64,000 nt of DNA from NCBI GenBank assembly GCA_963708795.1, contig CAVPUH010000008.1, positions 230,775-294,774 of the forward strand, written 5' to 3'. A program made the translations under genes and the position numbers. The notes below the pieces were generated by a model. It ran no database searches. It saw nothing but the letters and a program-made list of their open reading frames with translations, and was not told the DNA's origin. Of the stretch, positions 42,811 to 53,292 are shown one piece after another (position 1 is the stretch's first letter; each line of letters opens with the position of its first letter). This DNA comes from DAIQRJ01 sp963708795 (GTDB taxonomy: Bacteria; Actinomycetota; Actinomycetes; Propionibacteriales; DAIQRJ01).

Positions 42811-43737
42811 TGCGTGAATGCTCCGAAGTCGGCCCCGAAGGTTCTCGTCATGCCGATCGCCGGTCACGAAGGGCGTGCGCGTCGAGGGCGGCGACTGAGC
42901 AGACGCGCCCACGGGGTGGTCAGCCTAGCGGGTGAGCGCGGCCCGCAGTCCGGACGACCACCTGCCCTGCGCCGGCGGCCGTCCCAGGCGCCCTCTCGAT
43001 CGCGATCAGGCTGACCCGGTTGACGCCGGCGCACGACGGACTCGTCCCAGACCTGCGCGGCGGCGTCCGGGCCGACCTCGCGGCGGGTGTCCTGCACGAG
43101 TTCCGTCGTGTTCGACGACACTCTGCGACTGTCCGCGGGCCCGTCAGGCCCGCGACGACGTCGGTAGCCGAACACTTGGCCAGCAGGCCCGACAGCGTCG
43201 TCATCAACCTCGGCGCGTCGGCTGCGCCGAGGTGTAGTCGAGCACGAGCGCGACAGCGAGCCGGCCGTCACTCGGCCCGATACGTCTGCTGCCAAGCCCG
43301 GGCCGGCAGCGGCACAGTGCCCGGCCTCGACACCGGGACACCCGAAGGGAACGAGCCCGTCGGCGACGTCTTGCGGCGTTCGTTCATCTGCGCCCGCACC
43401 GTTGGCGTCGGTCGCCTGTTCGCCGTCCGAATCCTCCGCGTGCACGCGAAATCCGTCACCCACCGACGCGGCCGCTCGGTAGGTTCGACTGGCCCATCGA
43501 GCCGGCCAGCCGTTGCTCGCCGCCAACTCCAGACGAACGTCGACCCGACGACGCCGCCGCCGTCGCACTCGCCCGGCTCGCCGGCGACGGCGTCGCGGCC
43601 GTCGACGGAGCGTCGGCCACGACCGTCGTGGGTGGCATCGGACGCGCACGCAGCCGACGAGACCGCGCAGGAGCGGGCGACACCCGGTCGTCGCCGCGAC
43701 GCCGCGCCCACGCTGGCGCGAGCCGATGCCCATGTCG
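42811..43737 (-). other. Region without an intact gene; possible decayed or frame-broken lipoprotein-like gene
   Basis: No single frame here gives a convincing protein. On the minus strand fragments in different frames look protein-like and are collinear: SRPGTVPLPARAWQQTYRAE near 43300, LMTTLSGLLAKCSATDVVAG near 43170, VSSNTTELVQDTRREVGPDA near 43080 and NRVSLIAIERAPGTAAGAGQ near 42990. Such blocks (ARAWQQTY, then VSLIAIE near the end) faintly recall extracellular sensor-domain lipoproteins of actinobacteria, but I would not name one. The piece before them (43456-43683) is Pro/Ala/Ser-rich like a linker. Several frame errors in one gene are the simplest reading. Confidence 0.3.
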
Positions 43738-45395
43738 TCACCCACCGTTCGAGGAGAAGTGCTGGTAGTCCGGCTCGTTCCAGCGGGCGCCCCACGGCCA
43801 TCCCATCGCCGCGAACCGCTCCGCGACCGTTCCGCTCTTCAGGATCATGCCCTTGCGATGGTCGGAACGATCCAGGTACGTCTTCGAACCCTTCGGGTAG
43901 ACCGTCCCGCCGGCCACGTAGGGGTTCTCGAAGGTGTTGATGTCGATGGCGTTCCCGTAGCTGTGCTGCGAGACCCGGTAGGGGTTCCCCGTGACCTTGC
44001 GGCAGTTGAACGCCGAGGTGTCGTCGGCCTCCATCGACCTCACGTCGCTGCCCTTGTAGGTGTCGACCGGGGTGACCCGGCGGAACGGCCAGCCGGCGGC
44101 GTACGCCTTCTCGAACACCGACGTGATCGCACCGACCACCGAACTGCGGACGACGATCGTGCCCCGCTGGTCGTCCCCGGAGAAGTTGCGGAACGTCAGG
44201 GTCATCATGCGCAGGCTCGACGGGCCGACCGGACACCCGCTTCGGTACGTATACGGCACGTCCGCCGCTTTGGTGTCTTGGAGCGACGGTGAAGGCGACC
44301 CGGACGTGCGCGGTGCCATTGCTCGCGGTAGGAGTGAATGGAGGCCCTCTCGAAGCGCTGCGACTTTCCGTACGACGTACGGCGTCGCCGCCGTGAGAGG
44401 AAGGCCGATCCATGAACGGCAGCTCCGATCATGCTGTACCGCTGATTGATCCGACCGATGACTTCGCGGACGCCGCCGACTTTGTCGCCCGAGTAGATCC
44501 GAGCGGTCTCGAAGCGGGTCACGCGCACCCCGGACACACCGCCGGTAGCGACCCGACGGTCGGCAGCCCGAGGGATCCGGATGGCCCGCCCAGGCGCGGT
44601 ACCGCTTCAGCGTCGTGGTGTACACCGGGTGCGCACCGGTCGACTTCGCGTAGTAGATGCGTCCGTTCGCGAATGCCTGCGCGACCGAGCCCTTCCCTCC
44701 CGCGAACTGCGCGCCGGTGGCGGACACCGACCACGCTGGCTTCCGCGCCGAGTTTCACGTAGTAGCTCAACAGCGGTCCGGAGCGACACCTCGTGTGCGC
44801 CCATGGCGGTGCCGGACCAGATGCGACCCCCCTGGAATCGGCTGACGCGCACGCCTGCCTTCTTCGTCGGCATGCGAGCCCACGGTGGGCAACCCGAGCG
44901 ACACCGGCCGGGACCACCGAGCGCCAGATAACGGCGCCAGGGTCAGTGCCGTACACGCCACGCGCGCCGGTGGCCTTCGAGTAGTAGATCCGGCCTTTCG
45001 CGAACGACTGGACCGTCGAACTCTTCGCACTCGCGAACGCCGATCCGATGGGCAGGCCGAGGCCGCTCGAGGTGGCGCCCAGCTTCAGGTAGTAGTCGAG
45101 CAGCGGCCCAGAGCCGAACCTCGTGGGCGCCGGTCGTCGCGCTGTAGTAGATCCGTCCGCGCGTGTAGGTCCTGGCGTAGCCCTGGTGGACCTCGACCAC
45201 AGCGCCCTTCGCCGGGCCGAGCACGCCACCCGTACCGCCGAGCGCGTGGTACCGGGCCTCGATGGCGGCGACGGCGGACGGCGGGACGGCGGCCTCGACG
45301 GCGGCGAGCGGTTGGCCGAGCAGCACGACGACGACCGCGACCACGACGGCGATCGCACGCCGACGCCGGCGTGCTGGCCCAGACATCGACGGCAT
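43738..45395 (-). pseudogene. Secreted M15 D-alanyl-D-alanine carboxypeptidase-like protein with LGFP repeats, multiple frameshifts
   Basis: ATG 45395 (after GGGGAAG) opens a signal peptide (AIAVVVAVVVVLLGQPLAAV) and LGFP-type wall-binding repeats, each ending in a block like GRIYYSATTGAHEV, GRIYYSKATGARGVYG, GRIWSGTAMGAHEV or GRIYYAKSTGAHPVY. The frame changes near 45110, 44930, 44870, 44775, 44730 and 44540, and again before 44300. The last 180 residues are in one frame: TFRNFSGDDQRGTIVV, SQHSYGNAIDINTFENPYV and RWNEPDYQHFSSNGG, the zinc site of an M15 peptidase. The intact protein would have about 550 residues and trim peptide stems at the wall. So many breaks could mean real decay, but other genes here have the same single-base breaks. 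Confidence 0.72.
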
Positions 45396-45527
45396 CAACA
45401 CGTCTTCCCCTCGTCCCCTCGTCCGGTCACGCGGCGAAGAGCGCGCCCGACCATCACGCTGCGATCTCCCCCACTACCCAGGGTCAACCATGCCATGAGC
45501 ATCGACCGATGCGACCCGAGCCGCGGG

Positions 45528-48500
45528 TCACGATCGACGCAACTCCTCGACGTCGCGCCGCGCCGCCGCGAGTGCGTTCCGGATCCGCTTCTCCGACACC
45601 GGCTGCTGCGTCCCTCGTAGGTTCTGGGCGAACTCCGCCACCCGCCAGTCCTGCAGCATCCAGAAGATGGCGTCGAGCGAGGCGGGCCGCTCGCGGCGCG
45701 GGGGCACGTCGGCCACGAGCCGTCGGTAGTCGTCCTCCACCCGCCGCACGGTCTCGAGCCGGACGAGATCGCGACCACCGGACGCGGCCAGCCGATCCAG
45801 TCGCTGGCGGGTGCCGCGCAGGTACCTGAGCACGTCGTGCAGCCGCCGACGACCGGTCCGCCCCACGAAGCCCGGGCCGACCAGGTCGTCGACGTTGACC
45901 GCCATGTCGTCGATGGACGGTTGCGTCACGGCGGTGCCCCGGACGGCCAGGTCGGCTCGGAGACCGGTCGCCGTCTCGAGGACCGCGGCCGTCGTCACCA
46001 GCACCTCGTGCACGACGTCGACGAGGTCGGCACGCACGGCTTCGCGTAGCCGGGCGAAGCCGGCGGCGTCGGTCGCGGGTGCTCCGTTGACCCGCATGAG
46101 GTCGTCGACAGCCGCGGTGGTGGCGTCGTCGAACAGCCCGGTGGCGCTCGCGTACGGGCTGTGGCTCAGGGCGAGCTTCGCCGTGTTGTCGAGCCGGGCG
46201 AGCACCGGCCGGACGGGCGATGCCATCCCGAGGAGCAGCAGCCGCCGTTGACCGGCCCACATGCTCCGCTGTTGCTGGTCCACCGACTCGAACACGCGGA
46301 TCGACACGGCAGACTCCGTCGTCGACGAGCGCCGGGAAGCCGGTTACGCGGACCCCGGCTGACGACGTCGGCGCGTTCTCGCTGATCGTGGCCGGCAACT
46401 CGCCGAACGACCAGGTCGTGAGGCCACTCTGCTCGATCCCACGACTCGCCCGACCCAGGGTCTTCCGCACCTGCGGCGCGAGGTCACGTTGCAGAGCACC
46501 GAGGTCCTTGCCGGCACCCACCTCCCGGCCGCGGGCGTCGACGATGCGATACGTCACCCGGAGACGGTCGGGCAGCCGGCCGAGGTCGAAGTCCCCATCG
46601 TCGAGACGATGGCCGGAACGGCGGCCGAGCGCCCGGGCCAGCGCCGGACGCAGCGGCCCTGTCGACGGGCCGAAGCCGTCGGCGAGCAGCGCGCCGGCGG
46701 TGTCGGGTGCCGGGACGAACGACGTGCGGACGGCCTTCGGCAGCGAACGGATCAGCGCGGTCAGGAGCTCGGCCCGCAGTCCTGGCACCTGCCACTCGAA
46801 CGGCTCGGCTGTCAGCTGGTTGAGGATGGCGAGCGGCACGTCCACCGTCACGCCGTCGCGAGCCGAGCCCGGATCGAACTGGTAGCCGACATCGAGGTCG
46901 ACGCCGTTCACGGCCCAGGTCGTCGGGTAGTCCTCGGTGACCGAGCCCGCGACCGTGGAGTCGACCAGCAGCTCGGGTGTGTAGGTCAGCAGGTCCGGCT
47001 GTTCCCGGCGAACCTTCTTCCACCACGAGTCGAAGTGCCGCCCGGAGACCACCTCGGCCGGGATCCGCTCGTCGTAGAAGGCCATCAGGGTCTCGTCGTC
47101 GACCAGCAGGTCGCGGCGCCGGGCCCGGTCCTCGAGGTCGGCGACCTCCTCGAGCAACTCCCGGTTACGGACGAAGAACTCGTGCCGGGTGTCCCAGTCC
47201 CCGTCCACCAGCGCGTGCCGGATGAACAGCTCGCGCGACAGCACGGGATCGATCGAGCCGTACGCGACGCGACGCTGCGCGACGACCGGGATCCCGTAGA
47301 GCAGCACCTTCTCGAACGCGACGACGGAGCCGGCCTTCTTCTCCCAGTGCGGCTCGCTGTAGCTGCGGCGCAGGAGGTGTCCGCCGCACGCCTCGATCCA
47401 CGCCGGATCGATCTTCGCGGCTCGGTGCGCCCAGAGCCGCGTCGTCTCGACGAGCTCGGCGGTCATCACCCAGTCGGGTTGCTGACGGAACAGCACGGAC
47501 CCCGGCGACAGGGAGAACCAGGCACCCCGGGCGCCGAGGTACTCACGCCGTTCGCGGTCGCGGAGCCCGACCTGCCCGAGAAGGCCCGTCAGCATCGCCT
47601 GGTGCACCGCGGCGGCCTTCGCCTCGACCTCGACGGCGCCCGACGAGACGCGGAGCCCGAGTTGACGGCAGGTCGTGCGCAACTGGGCCTCGAGGTCCTG
47701 CCACTCGCGGATCCGCAGGAAATGCAGGAACTCCCGCGTGCACAGGCGCCGGAAGGCGCTGCTCGAGAGCTCCTTGCGCTGTTCGCGGACGTAGAGCCAG
47801 AGGTTCAGCAGGCTGAGGAAATCCGACTCGCCGGCCGCGCCTGACCGGAAGCGTCGATGCGACTGGTCGGCCGCCTCCTGGCGGTCGGCCGGGCGCTCGC
47901 GCGGATCGGCGATCGTCAGGCCCGCCACGATCACCAGCACTTCGCGCAGGCACCCGAGCGCGTCCGCGGCCAGCACCATCCGGGCCAGCCGCGGGTCCAG
48001 TGGGAGCTGCGCCAGCGAGCGGCCGACCGGCGTCAACCGGCGACCCGCGTCGGTCGTGTCGGGCCGGAAGGCGCCCAGTTCCTCCAGCAGCCGCACGCCG
48101 TCGGTCACGGTCCGGGCGTCCGGCCGTTCGACGAACGGGAAGTCGGCCATCTCGCCCAGCCCGAGCGACGCCATCTGCAGGATCACCGACGCGAGCCCGG
48201 TCCGGAGGATCTCCGGGTCGGTGAACGCGGGCCGGGCGAGATAGTCGTCCTCGCTGTAGAGCCGGATGCAGATGCCGTCCGCGACACGCCCGCACCGCCC
48301 TGCGCGCTGGTCGGCGGACGCCTGGGAGATCGCCTCGATCGGCAGTCGCTGCACCTTGAGCCGTCGGCTGTACCGCGAGATGCGCGCGGTGCCCGGGTCG
48401 ATCACGTAGCGGATGCCGGGGACGGTGATCGAGGTCTCCGCCACGTTGGTGGCGAGCACGACCCGACGCCCGGTGTGGGCGGCGAACACCCGATGCTGCT

Positions 48501-49613
48501 CGGCGGCCGACAGGCGGGCGTAGAGCGGCAGCACGTCGGTGGCCGGCATCGCCATCGCCTTGACCGCGTCGGCGGCGTCGCGGATCTCACGCTCGCCGGA
48601 GCAGAAGACGAGGATGTCGCCGGGGCCGTCGCGACGCAGCTCGTCGATGGCGTCGCAGATGGCGGTGATCTGATCACGCGCCTCGTCGCGGGCGTTGGCA
48701 CCGAGGCGAGGGGCCGGGTCCTGCCGGCGAGGCGAGCGGGATCCGCTGCGGCGGCCGGAGAGCCTCGTCCGTCGGATCGTCCTCGTCGTCGTCGGTCTCG
48801 GCGCCGGGGAGGGGGCGATACCGCACCTCGACCGGATAGGTGCGGCCGGACACCTCGATGATCGGCGCGTCGCCGAAGTGCCGGGAGAAGCGCTGCGGGT
48901 CGATGGTGGCCGAGGTGATGATCACCTTGAGGTCGGGGCGGCGCGGCAGGAGCCGGGTGAGATAGCCGAGCAGGAAGTCGATGTTGAGGCTGCGCTCGTG
49001 CGCCTCGTCCACGATGATCGTGTCGTAGCGCAACAGGTCGCGGTCGTGGGCGATCTCGGCGAGCAGCACGCCGTCGGTCATCACCTTGACGAGGGTGTCG
49101 TCGCCGGTGTGGTCGGCGAACCGCATCTGGTAGCCGATGACGCCACCGAGCGGGCTTCCCAACTCCTCGGCGATGCGTTCGGAGACCGACCTCGCCGCGA
49201 TCCGCCGAGGCTGGGTGTGCCCGATCATCCCGCGCACGCCGCGACCCAGGTCGAGGCAGATCTTCGGCAGTTGGGTGGTCTTGCCCGAGCCGGTCTCACC
49301 TGCGAGCACGATCGACCTGATGGTCGCGAATCGCCGCGGCGATCTCCTCCGCCCGCTGCGACACCGGCAGCTCGGACGGGTACCGGATGTGGTCGGGCCG
49401 CGCGTCGGCGCGGAGGGCGACGCGGACCTCGGCGGTCTCGATGTCGGCGGCGACCGCGGCCAGGTCCCGGGTTCGGCGACCACGGTCGCGTTGGGCGCGG
49501 GCCCGCTGGAGCCGGGACCGGAGCCGCTTCTCGTCGAGCAGGGTCAAGCCGGCCAGCCGTCCGGCGAGCGACGCCTCCGCGGTCGCAGGGGAGGTCGTCG
49601 ACGCATCGGGCAT
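45528..49613 (-). pseudogene. hrpA: ATP-dependent RNA helicase HrpA (DEAH box), three frameshifts
   Basis: About 1360 residues in four frames. From ATG 49613: a basic N-terminus ending RYPSELPVSQRAEEIAAAIR. From about 49325: Walker A VLAGETGSGKTTQLPKICLD, DEAH box IIVDEAHERSLNIDFLLGYL and motif III IITSATIDPQRF. From about 48715: LVFCSGEREIRDAAD, then NVAETSITVPGIRYVIDPGT, motif VI QRAGRCGRVADG, the HA2 region, the OB domain and the DUF3418 region (EPHWEKKAGSVVAFEKVLLY). From about 46312: FESVDQQQRSMWAGQRRLLL to the stop. One extra base explains each junction (for example GTCGATCGTG for GTCATCGTG at 49325). HrpA unwinds RNA and rescues stalled ribosomes. The very long opposite-strand frames here are shadows. 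Confidence 0.88.
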
Positions 49614-49658
49614 GGCCGTTCCAGCATAGGCGCGGGTCCCGGCCGGCCCGCGGCCTTT

Positions 49659-49720
49659 ACCGATCAGACCGGTCGCCGACCAGACCGGCCACCGATCAGA
49701 CCGGTACCGATCAGACCGGT
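49659..49720. repeat. Tandem repeat of ACCGATCAGACCGGT units between hrpA and dapA
   Basis: The 15-base unit ACCGATCAGACCGGT occurs exactly at 49659-49673, 49691-49705 and 49706-49720, with a diverged copy (CCGACCAGACCGGC) at 49676-49689. Each unit has short complementary ends (ACCG/CGGT). The last copy overlaps the dapA stop codon (49711-49713), so the array is the 3' end and downstream flank of dapA. Confidence 0.75.
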
Positions 49721-50596
49721 TGCAGGCCGAGTTCGACCAGGACGTCCCGGATCGCGCGTCGCCCGGAGTCGGTGACGCGGGCGACCGGCGCGGCCGGCGT
49801 CTCCCCCGACCCGACCAGCATGGCCACGGCGACCTTCAGCGCGGCGAGCCAGTCGCCGTGGGTGAGGATGGTGCCGGCCAACGCGACCCGGGCCACGGCC
49901 GCGTGCTCGGCGGCGGCGTCGCCCGACTCGATGGCTGCGATGACCGACTGCACGAGTCCAGGGACGACGTTCTCGATGCCGGCCACGAAACCGTCGCTGC
50001 CGGCCCGCAGCAGTGCGGCCATCTCGGCCTGCCGCGTGCCCTGGAGGACGGCGAAGTCGTCGGTGCGCAGCTCGAGCAGGGCAGCGAAGAGGTCGACGTC
50101 GCCGCTGCTGTCCTTGATGCCGACGATGTTGGGGTGTCGTGCGAGCTCCACCACCGCATCGACAGTGATGTCCACGTGGGTGTTCTGCGGGATGTTGTAG
50201 AGGAGCAGCGGCACCGCGGGACGCGTCGGCCAGGGCCGTGTAGTGCGCCACCACCAGTTCGCGCGCGGCCGGGAAGTAGTACGGGGTCGTCGCGGCCACC
50301 GCCGTGATGCCGGCGCGCACCCGGCGCAGGTTGTCGACGGCCTGGGCGGTTCCGGCCGCCCCGACGCCGAGGACCAGGGGGACGTGACCGCCCACGCGTC
50401 CGACGACGACGTCGACGACCTGCTCGGGCACACCGTCGGGCAGCACCGCCAGCTCGGCGGTGGTACCGAGAACGAGGAGCGCGTCGACGCCGCCGACCAT
50501 CCGGTCCAGCTGGCGCTCCAGCGCGGCGACGTCGAGTGAGCAGTCGGGGTGCAACGGGGTGATCAACGGCGGGACGGAACCTGCGACGACCTTCAC
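49711..50596 (-). pseudogene. 4-hydroxy-tetrahydrodipicolinate synthase/DapA family aldolase, one frameshift
   Basis: GTG 50596 opens KVVAGSVPPLITPLHPDCSL, then LLVLGTTAELAVLPDGVPEQ, VPLVLGVGAAGTAQAVDNLR and AATTPYYFPAARELVVAHYT. Near 50225 the frame changes to AVPLLLYNIPQNTHVDITVD, containing the conserved Tyr, and NIVGIKDSSGDVDLF with the Schiff-base lysine; the rest follows to 49711. Removing one C from TCCCGCGGTG restores ASAVPLLLYN, giving about 295 residues. In this family the substrate varies (dihydrodipicolinate, N-acetylneuraminate, keto-deoxy sugar acids). The first part reads LGTTAELAVL where DapA has GTTGE, so a DapA-like aldolase of other specificity is quite possible. Confidence 0.82.
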
Positions 50597-50743
50597 GAAT
50601 CCGGGGGCCTCTCCTGTGCTGTCGGCGGTGTCATCCTCGCAAACGCCGGGCGCCCGCGACGAGCCGATCGCCGCCTTGGCCGACACATGGCCGAAATCCT
50701 GACGGACACCCCCACGAAACCTGCGCGTCGCTAAAGTCCGACC

Positions 50744-52369
50744 ATGGCTGACCTCCTGGACGAGTACGCCGTCGGCAAGGCGTGGGACGAGATGTTCGAT
50801 CCCGACGGGCAGGTGCGACCGTCCTACCAGGCCATGCACGACGTGCTGAGGATGATCTCGCCCGCCGACATGGGCGCGCGTGCCGACGCACTCGCCAGCG
50901 GATACACCGACCAGGGCGTCACCTTCGACATCGGCGGCGTGGAGCGGCCGTTCCCCCTCGACGTCGTCCCCCGGGTCATCGCCTCGGCCGAATGGGAGAC
51001 CATCGAAGCCGGCGTCGGACAGCGTGTCCGTGCCCTGGAGGCGTTCCTGGCCGACGTCTACGGGCCGATGCTGGCGGTCCGCGACGGGATCGTGCCCGCC
51101 CGCCTGATCACGTCGTCGCCACACTTCCACCGCTCGGTCACGGGGATCGAACCGGCCAACGGGGTGCGGATCCACGTCTCCGGGATCGACCTCATCCGTG
51201 ACACCGCCGGGGTGGTACGCGTCCTCGAGGACAACGTCCGGGTGCCGAGCGGCGTGTCGTACGTGATGACGAACCGCCGCGCGATGGCGAACGCGTTGCC
51301 GGAGGGCTTCAACACCCAGCGGATCCGGCCCGTGAGCGGCTACCCGGGCCGGCTGCTGGCCGCGCTCCGAGCCTCCGCGCCGCCGGGTGTCGACGACCCG
51401 ACCGTCGTCGTGCTGACACCCGGCGTGTTCAACGGTGCCTACTTCGAACACAGCCTGCTGGCGCGCACGATGGGCATCGAACTGGTCGAGGGCCGCGACC
51501 TGCTGTGCCGGGCGGGCAAGGTCTACATGCGGACCACCGAGGGGCTCCACCGGGTCGACGTCATCTACCGGCGGATCGACGACGAGTTCATCGACCCCGT
51601 GCACTTCCGGTCCGACTCGCGGCTCGGCGTCCCCGGGCTGGTCAACGCGGCGCGCAGCGGCGGAGTCTCGATCGCCAACGCGATCGGGAACGGGGTGGCC
51701 GACGACAAGCTCGTCTACACGTTCGTGCCCGACCTGATCCGCTACTACCTCAACGAGAAGCCGCTCATCCCGAACGTGGACACCTGGCGGCTGGAGGAGG
51801 ACGACGCACGCGAGGAGGTCATGGACCGGCTCGCCGAACTCGTCGTCAAGCCCGTCGACGGGTCCGGGGGCAAGGGCATCGTCATCGGCCCGGCGGCGAC
51901 CCGCCCGCAGCTGGACGCGTTGCGTGAGCGCGTCCAGGCCGATCCCCGCGGCTGGATCGCCCAGCCCCTCGTCCAGCTCTCGACCGTCCCCACGCTCGCA
52001 GGTGATCGGCTCGAACCACGTCACGTCGACCTGCGACCGTTCGCCGTCAACGACGGATCGTCGGTGTGGGTCCTGCCCGGCGGCCTGACCCGGGTCGCGC
52101 TCACCCGCGGCGAACTGATCGTCAACTCGAGCCAGGGCGGCGGAAGCAAGGACACCTGGGTGCTGACCGCCTCGCGCAGCCGCCCGGAGCCCGCGCCACC
52201 GCGCGACGCCCCGGCCACCGTCACCGACTCGGTCCCGCTGAGTGATCCGGCGCACGGCTCGTCGGCGGCCACCGCGGACAACGCTGCCCAGCAAGAACAG
52301 CAACAGCAGCAGCAACAACGAGAATGTCAGGCCGCTGACACTCTCACGGCGCAGGTGTCAGTATGCTGA
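50744..52369 (+). CDS. Circularly permuted ATP-grasp protein (DUF404/DUF407 type)
   Basis: A 541-residue circularly permuted ATP-grasp enzyme: AWDEMFDPDGQVRPSYQAMH, PFPLDVVPRVIASAEWETIE, RVLEDNVRVPSGVSYVMTNR, YFEHSLLARTMGIELVEGRD, DGSGGKGIVIGP and a C-terminal LPGGLTRVAL, NSSQGGGSKDTWVL. It probably ligates amino groups to carboxylates using ATP; the product is unknown. The last 25 residues are Gln-rich (AAQQEQQQQQQQRECQAADT) and unlike the domain, possibly a repeat-driven extension. Its stop overlaps the alpha-E gene start by seven bases, and a transglutaminase gene follows, the standard trio. Confidence 0.92.
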   Translation: MADLLDEYAVGKAWDEMFDPDGQVRPSYQAMHDVLRMISPADMGARADALASGYTDQGVTFDIGGVERPFPLDVVPRVIASAEWETIEAGVGQRVRALEAFLADVYGPMLAVRDGIVPARLITSSPHFHRSVTGIEPANGVRIHVSGIDLIRDTAGVVRVLEDNVRVPSGVSYVMTNRRAMANALPEGFNTQRIRPVSGYPGRLLAALRASAPPGVDDPTVVVLTPGVFNGAYFEHSLLARTMGIELVEGRDLLCRAGKVYMRTTEGLHRVDVIYRRIDDEFIDPVHFRSDSRLGVPGLVNAARSGGVSIANAIGNGVADDKLVYTFVPDLIRYYLNEKPLIPNVDTWRLEEDDAREEVMDRLAELVVKPVDGSGGKGIVIGPAATRPQLDALRERVQADPRGWIAQPLVQLSTVPTLAGDRLEPRHVDLRPFAVNDGSSVWVLPGGLTRVALTRGELIVNSSQGGGSKDTWVLTASRSRPEPAPPRDAPATVTDSVPLSDPAHGSSAATADNAAQQEQQQQQQQRECQAADTLTAQVSVC

Positions 52370-53292
52370 GCCGCATCGCCGAGTCGCTGTTCTGGATCGG
52401 GCGGTACTGCGAACGGGCCGACGACACCGCGCGGCTGCTCGACGTGCACATGCACCTGCTCGTCGAGGACCCATGGGCCGACGAGACGATGGCCGGACGG
52501 ACGCTGCTCGCGGTGATGGGCGCCCAGGACCAGTTGCACGCCAGCCAGGAGGTCGTCCTCGAACTCCTGGCCCACAGTGCCGTCTCGCCGTTCTCCATCG
52601 CCTCCTGCCTGAGCGCGGCCCGCGAGAACGCCCGGCGCGCGCGTGAGGTCGTGCCGGCCGAACTCTGGGAGGCGCTGAACTCGACCTGGCTCGCGCTCCA
52701 GTCCCGGCGGCGGCACGGCGATGCCCCGCACACGTTCCTGCGCTGGGCGCGTGAGCGCGTCACGCTGGTCACCGGCGTCGTCGAGTCGACCATGGTGCGC
52801 GACGAAGGATGGCAATTTCTCAGCCTGGGCAGGCACATCGAGCGCGCGGACATGACGTCGCGGATCGTCGCGTCGGCCACGTTGTCGAGCCAGTTGGCCG
52901 CCACCTGGTCGGTGGTGCTGCGCAGCTGCGGCGGCTACGACGCATACCTCCGCACCTACCGCGGCGAGCGAGGCGAAGCACGCGCGGCCGAGTTCATCCT
53001 GCTCGACCGTGCGTTCCCGCGTTCGGTGGTGCACGGGCTGGACCGGGCCGAGCTCAGCCTGCGGATGCTCGAACCGGCATCCGACCGCACCGGCGTGCTC
53101 GACGAGGCGCGGCGGGTGCTGGGCCGGGCCCGCACCCACCTCGAGTACACGCCGCTGCCGATGTTGCTGGAACGACTACCGGAGGAGATGGTGGCCGTGC
53201 AACGGGCCTGCGAACGTGCGAGCGCGGCCGTCTCGCGCCGGTATTTCGACACCTCGGACTCCACGTCCTGGAGCCAGGAGGCGGCCCTGTGA
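52363..53292 (+). CDS. Alpha-E domain protein (DUF403)
   Basis: A 309-residue all-helical protein of the alpha-E family: MLSRIAESLFWIGRYCERAD, DDTARLLDVHMHLLVED, ENARRAREVVPAELWEALN, FLSLGRHIERADMTSRIV and EFILLDRAFPRSVVHGLDRA. Known only by its constant association with the permuted ATP-grasp and transglutaminase-like proteins, where it is thought to assist in making or modifying a peptide. ATG 52363 overlaps the ATP-grasp stop, and its own stop overlaps the GTG of the transglutaminase gene (GTGA), so translation is coupled through all three. Confidence 0.92.
   Translation: MLSRIAESLFWIGRYCERADDTARLLDVHMHLLVEDPWADETMAGRTLLAVMGAQDQLHASQEVVLELLAHSAVSPFSIASCLSAARENARRAREVVPAELWEALNSTWLALQSRRRHGDAPHTFLRWARERVTLVTGVVESTMVRDEGWQFLSLGRHIERADMTSRIVASATLSSQLAATWSVVLRSCGGYDAYLRTYRGERGEARAAEFILLDRAFPRSVVHGLDRAELSLRMLEPASDRTGVLDEARRVLGRARTHLEYTPLPMLLERLPEEMVAVQRACERASAAVSRRYFDTSDSTSWSQEAAL

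Noticed and set aside
43020..43940. 306-residue plus-strand frame in the gap before the LGFP peptidase
   Set aside because: Runs antisense into the well-supported M15 peptidase C-terminus; composition is Arg/Ser/Pro-rich without motifs.
46489..48861. Long plus-strand frames opposite hrpA
   Set aside because: Their sequence is Arg/Gly/Val-rich and unstructured, while the minus strand carries all DEAH helicase motifs.
49664..52318. 884-residue minus-strand frame spanning dapA and the ATP-grasp gene
   Set aside because: Only its residues matching the N-terminal half of DapA are real; the rest is antisense to the ATP-grasp gene, which has clear family motifs on the plus strand.
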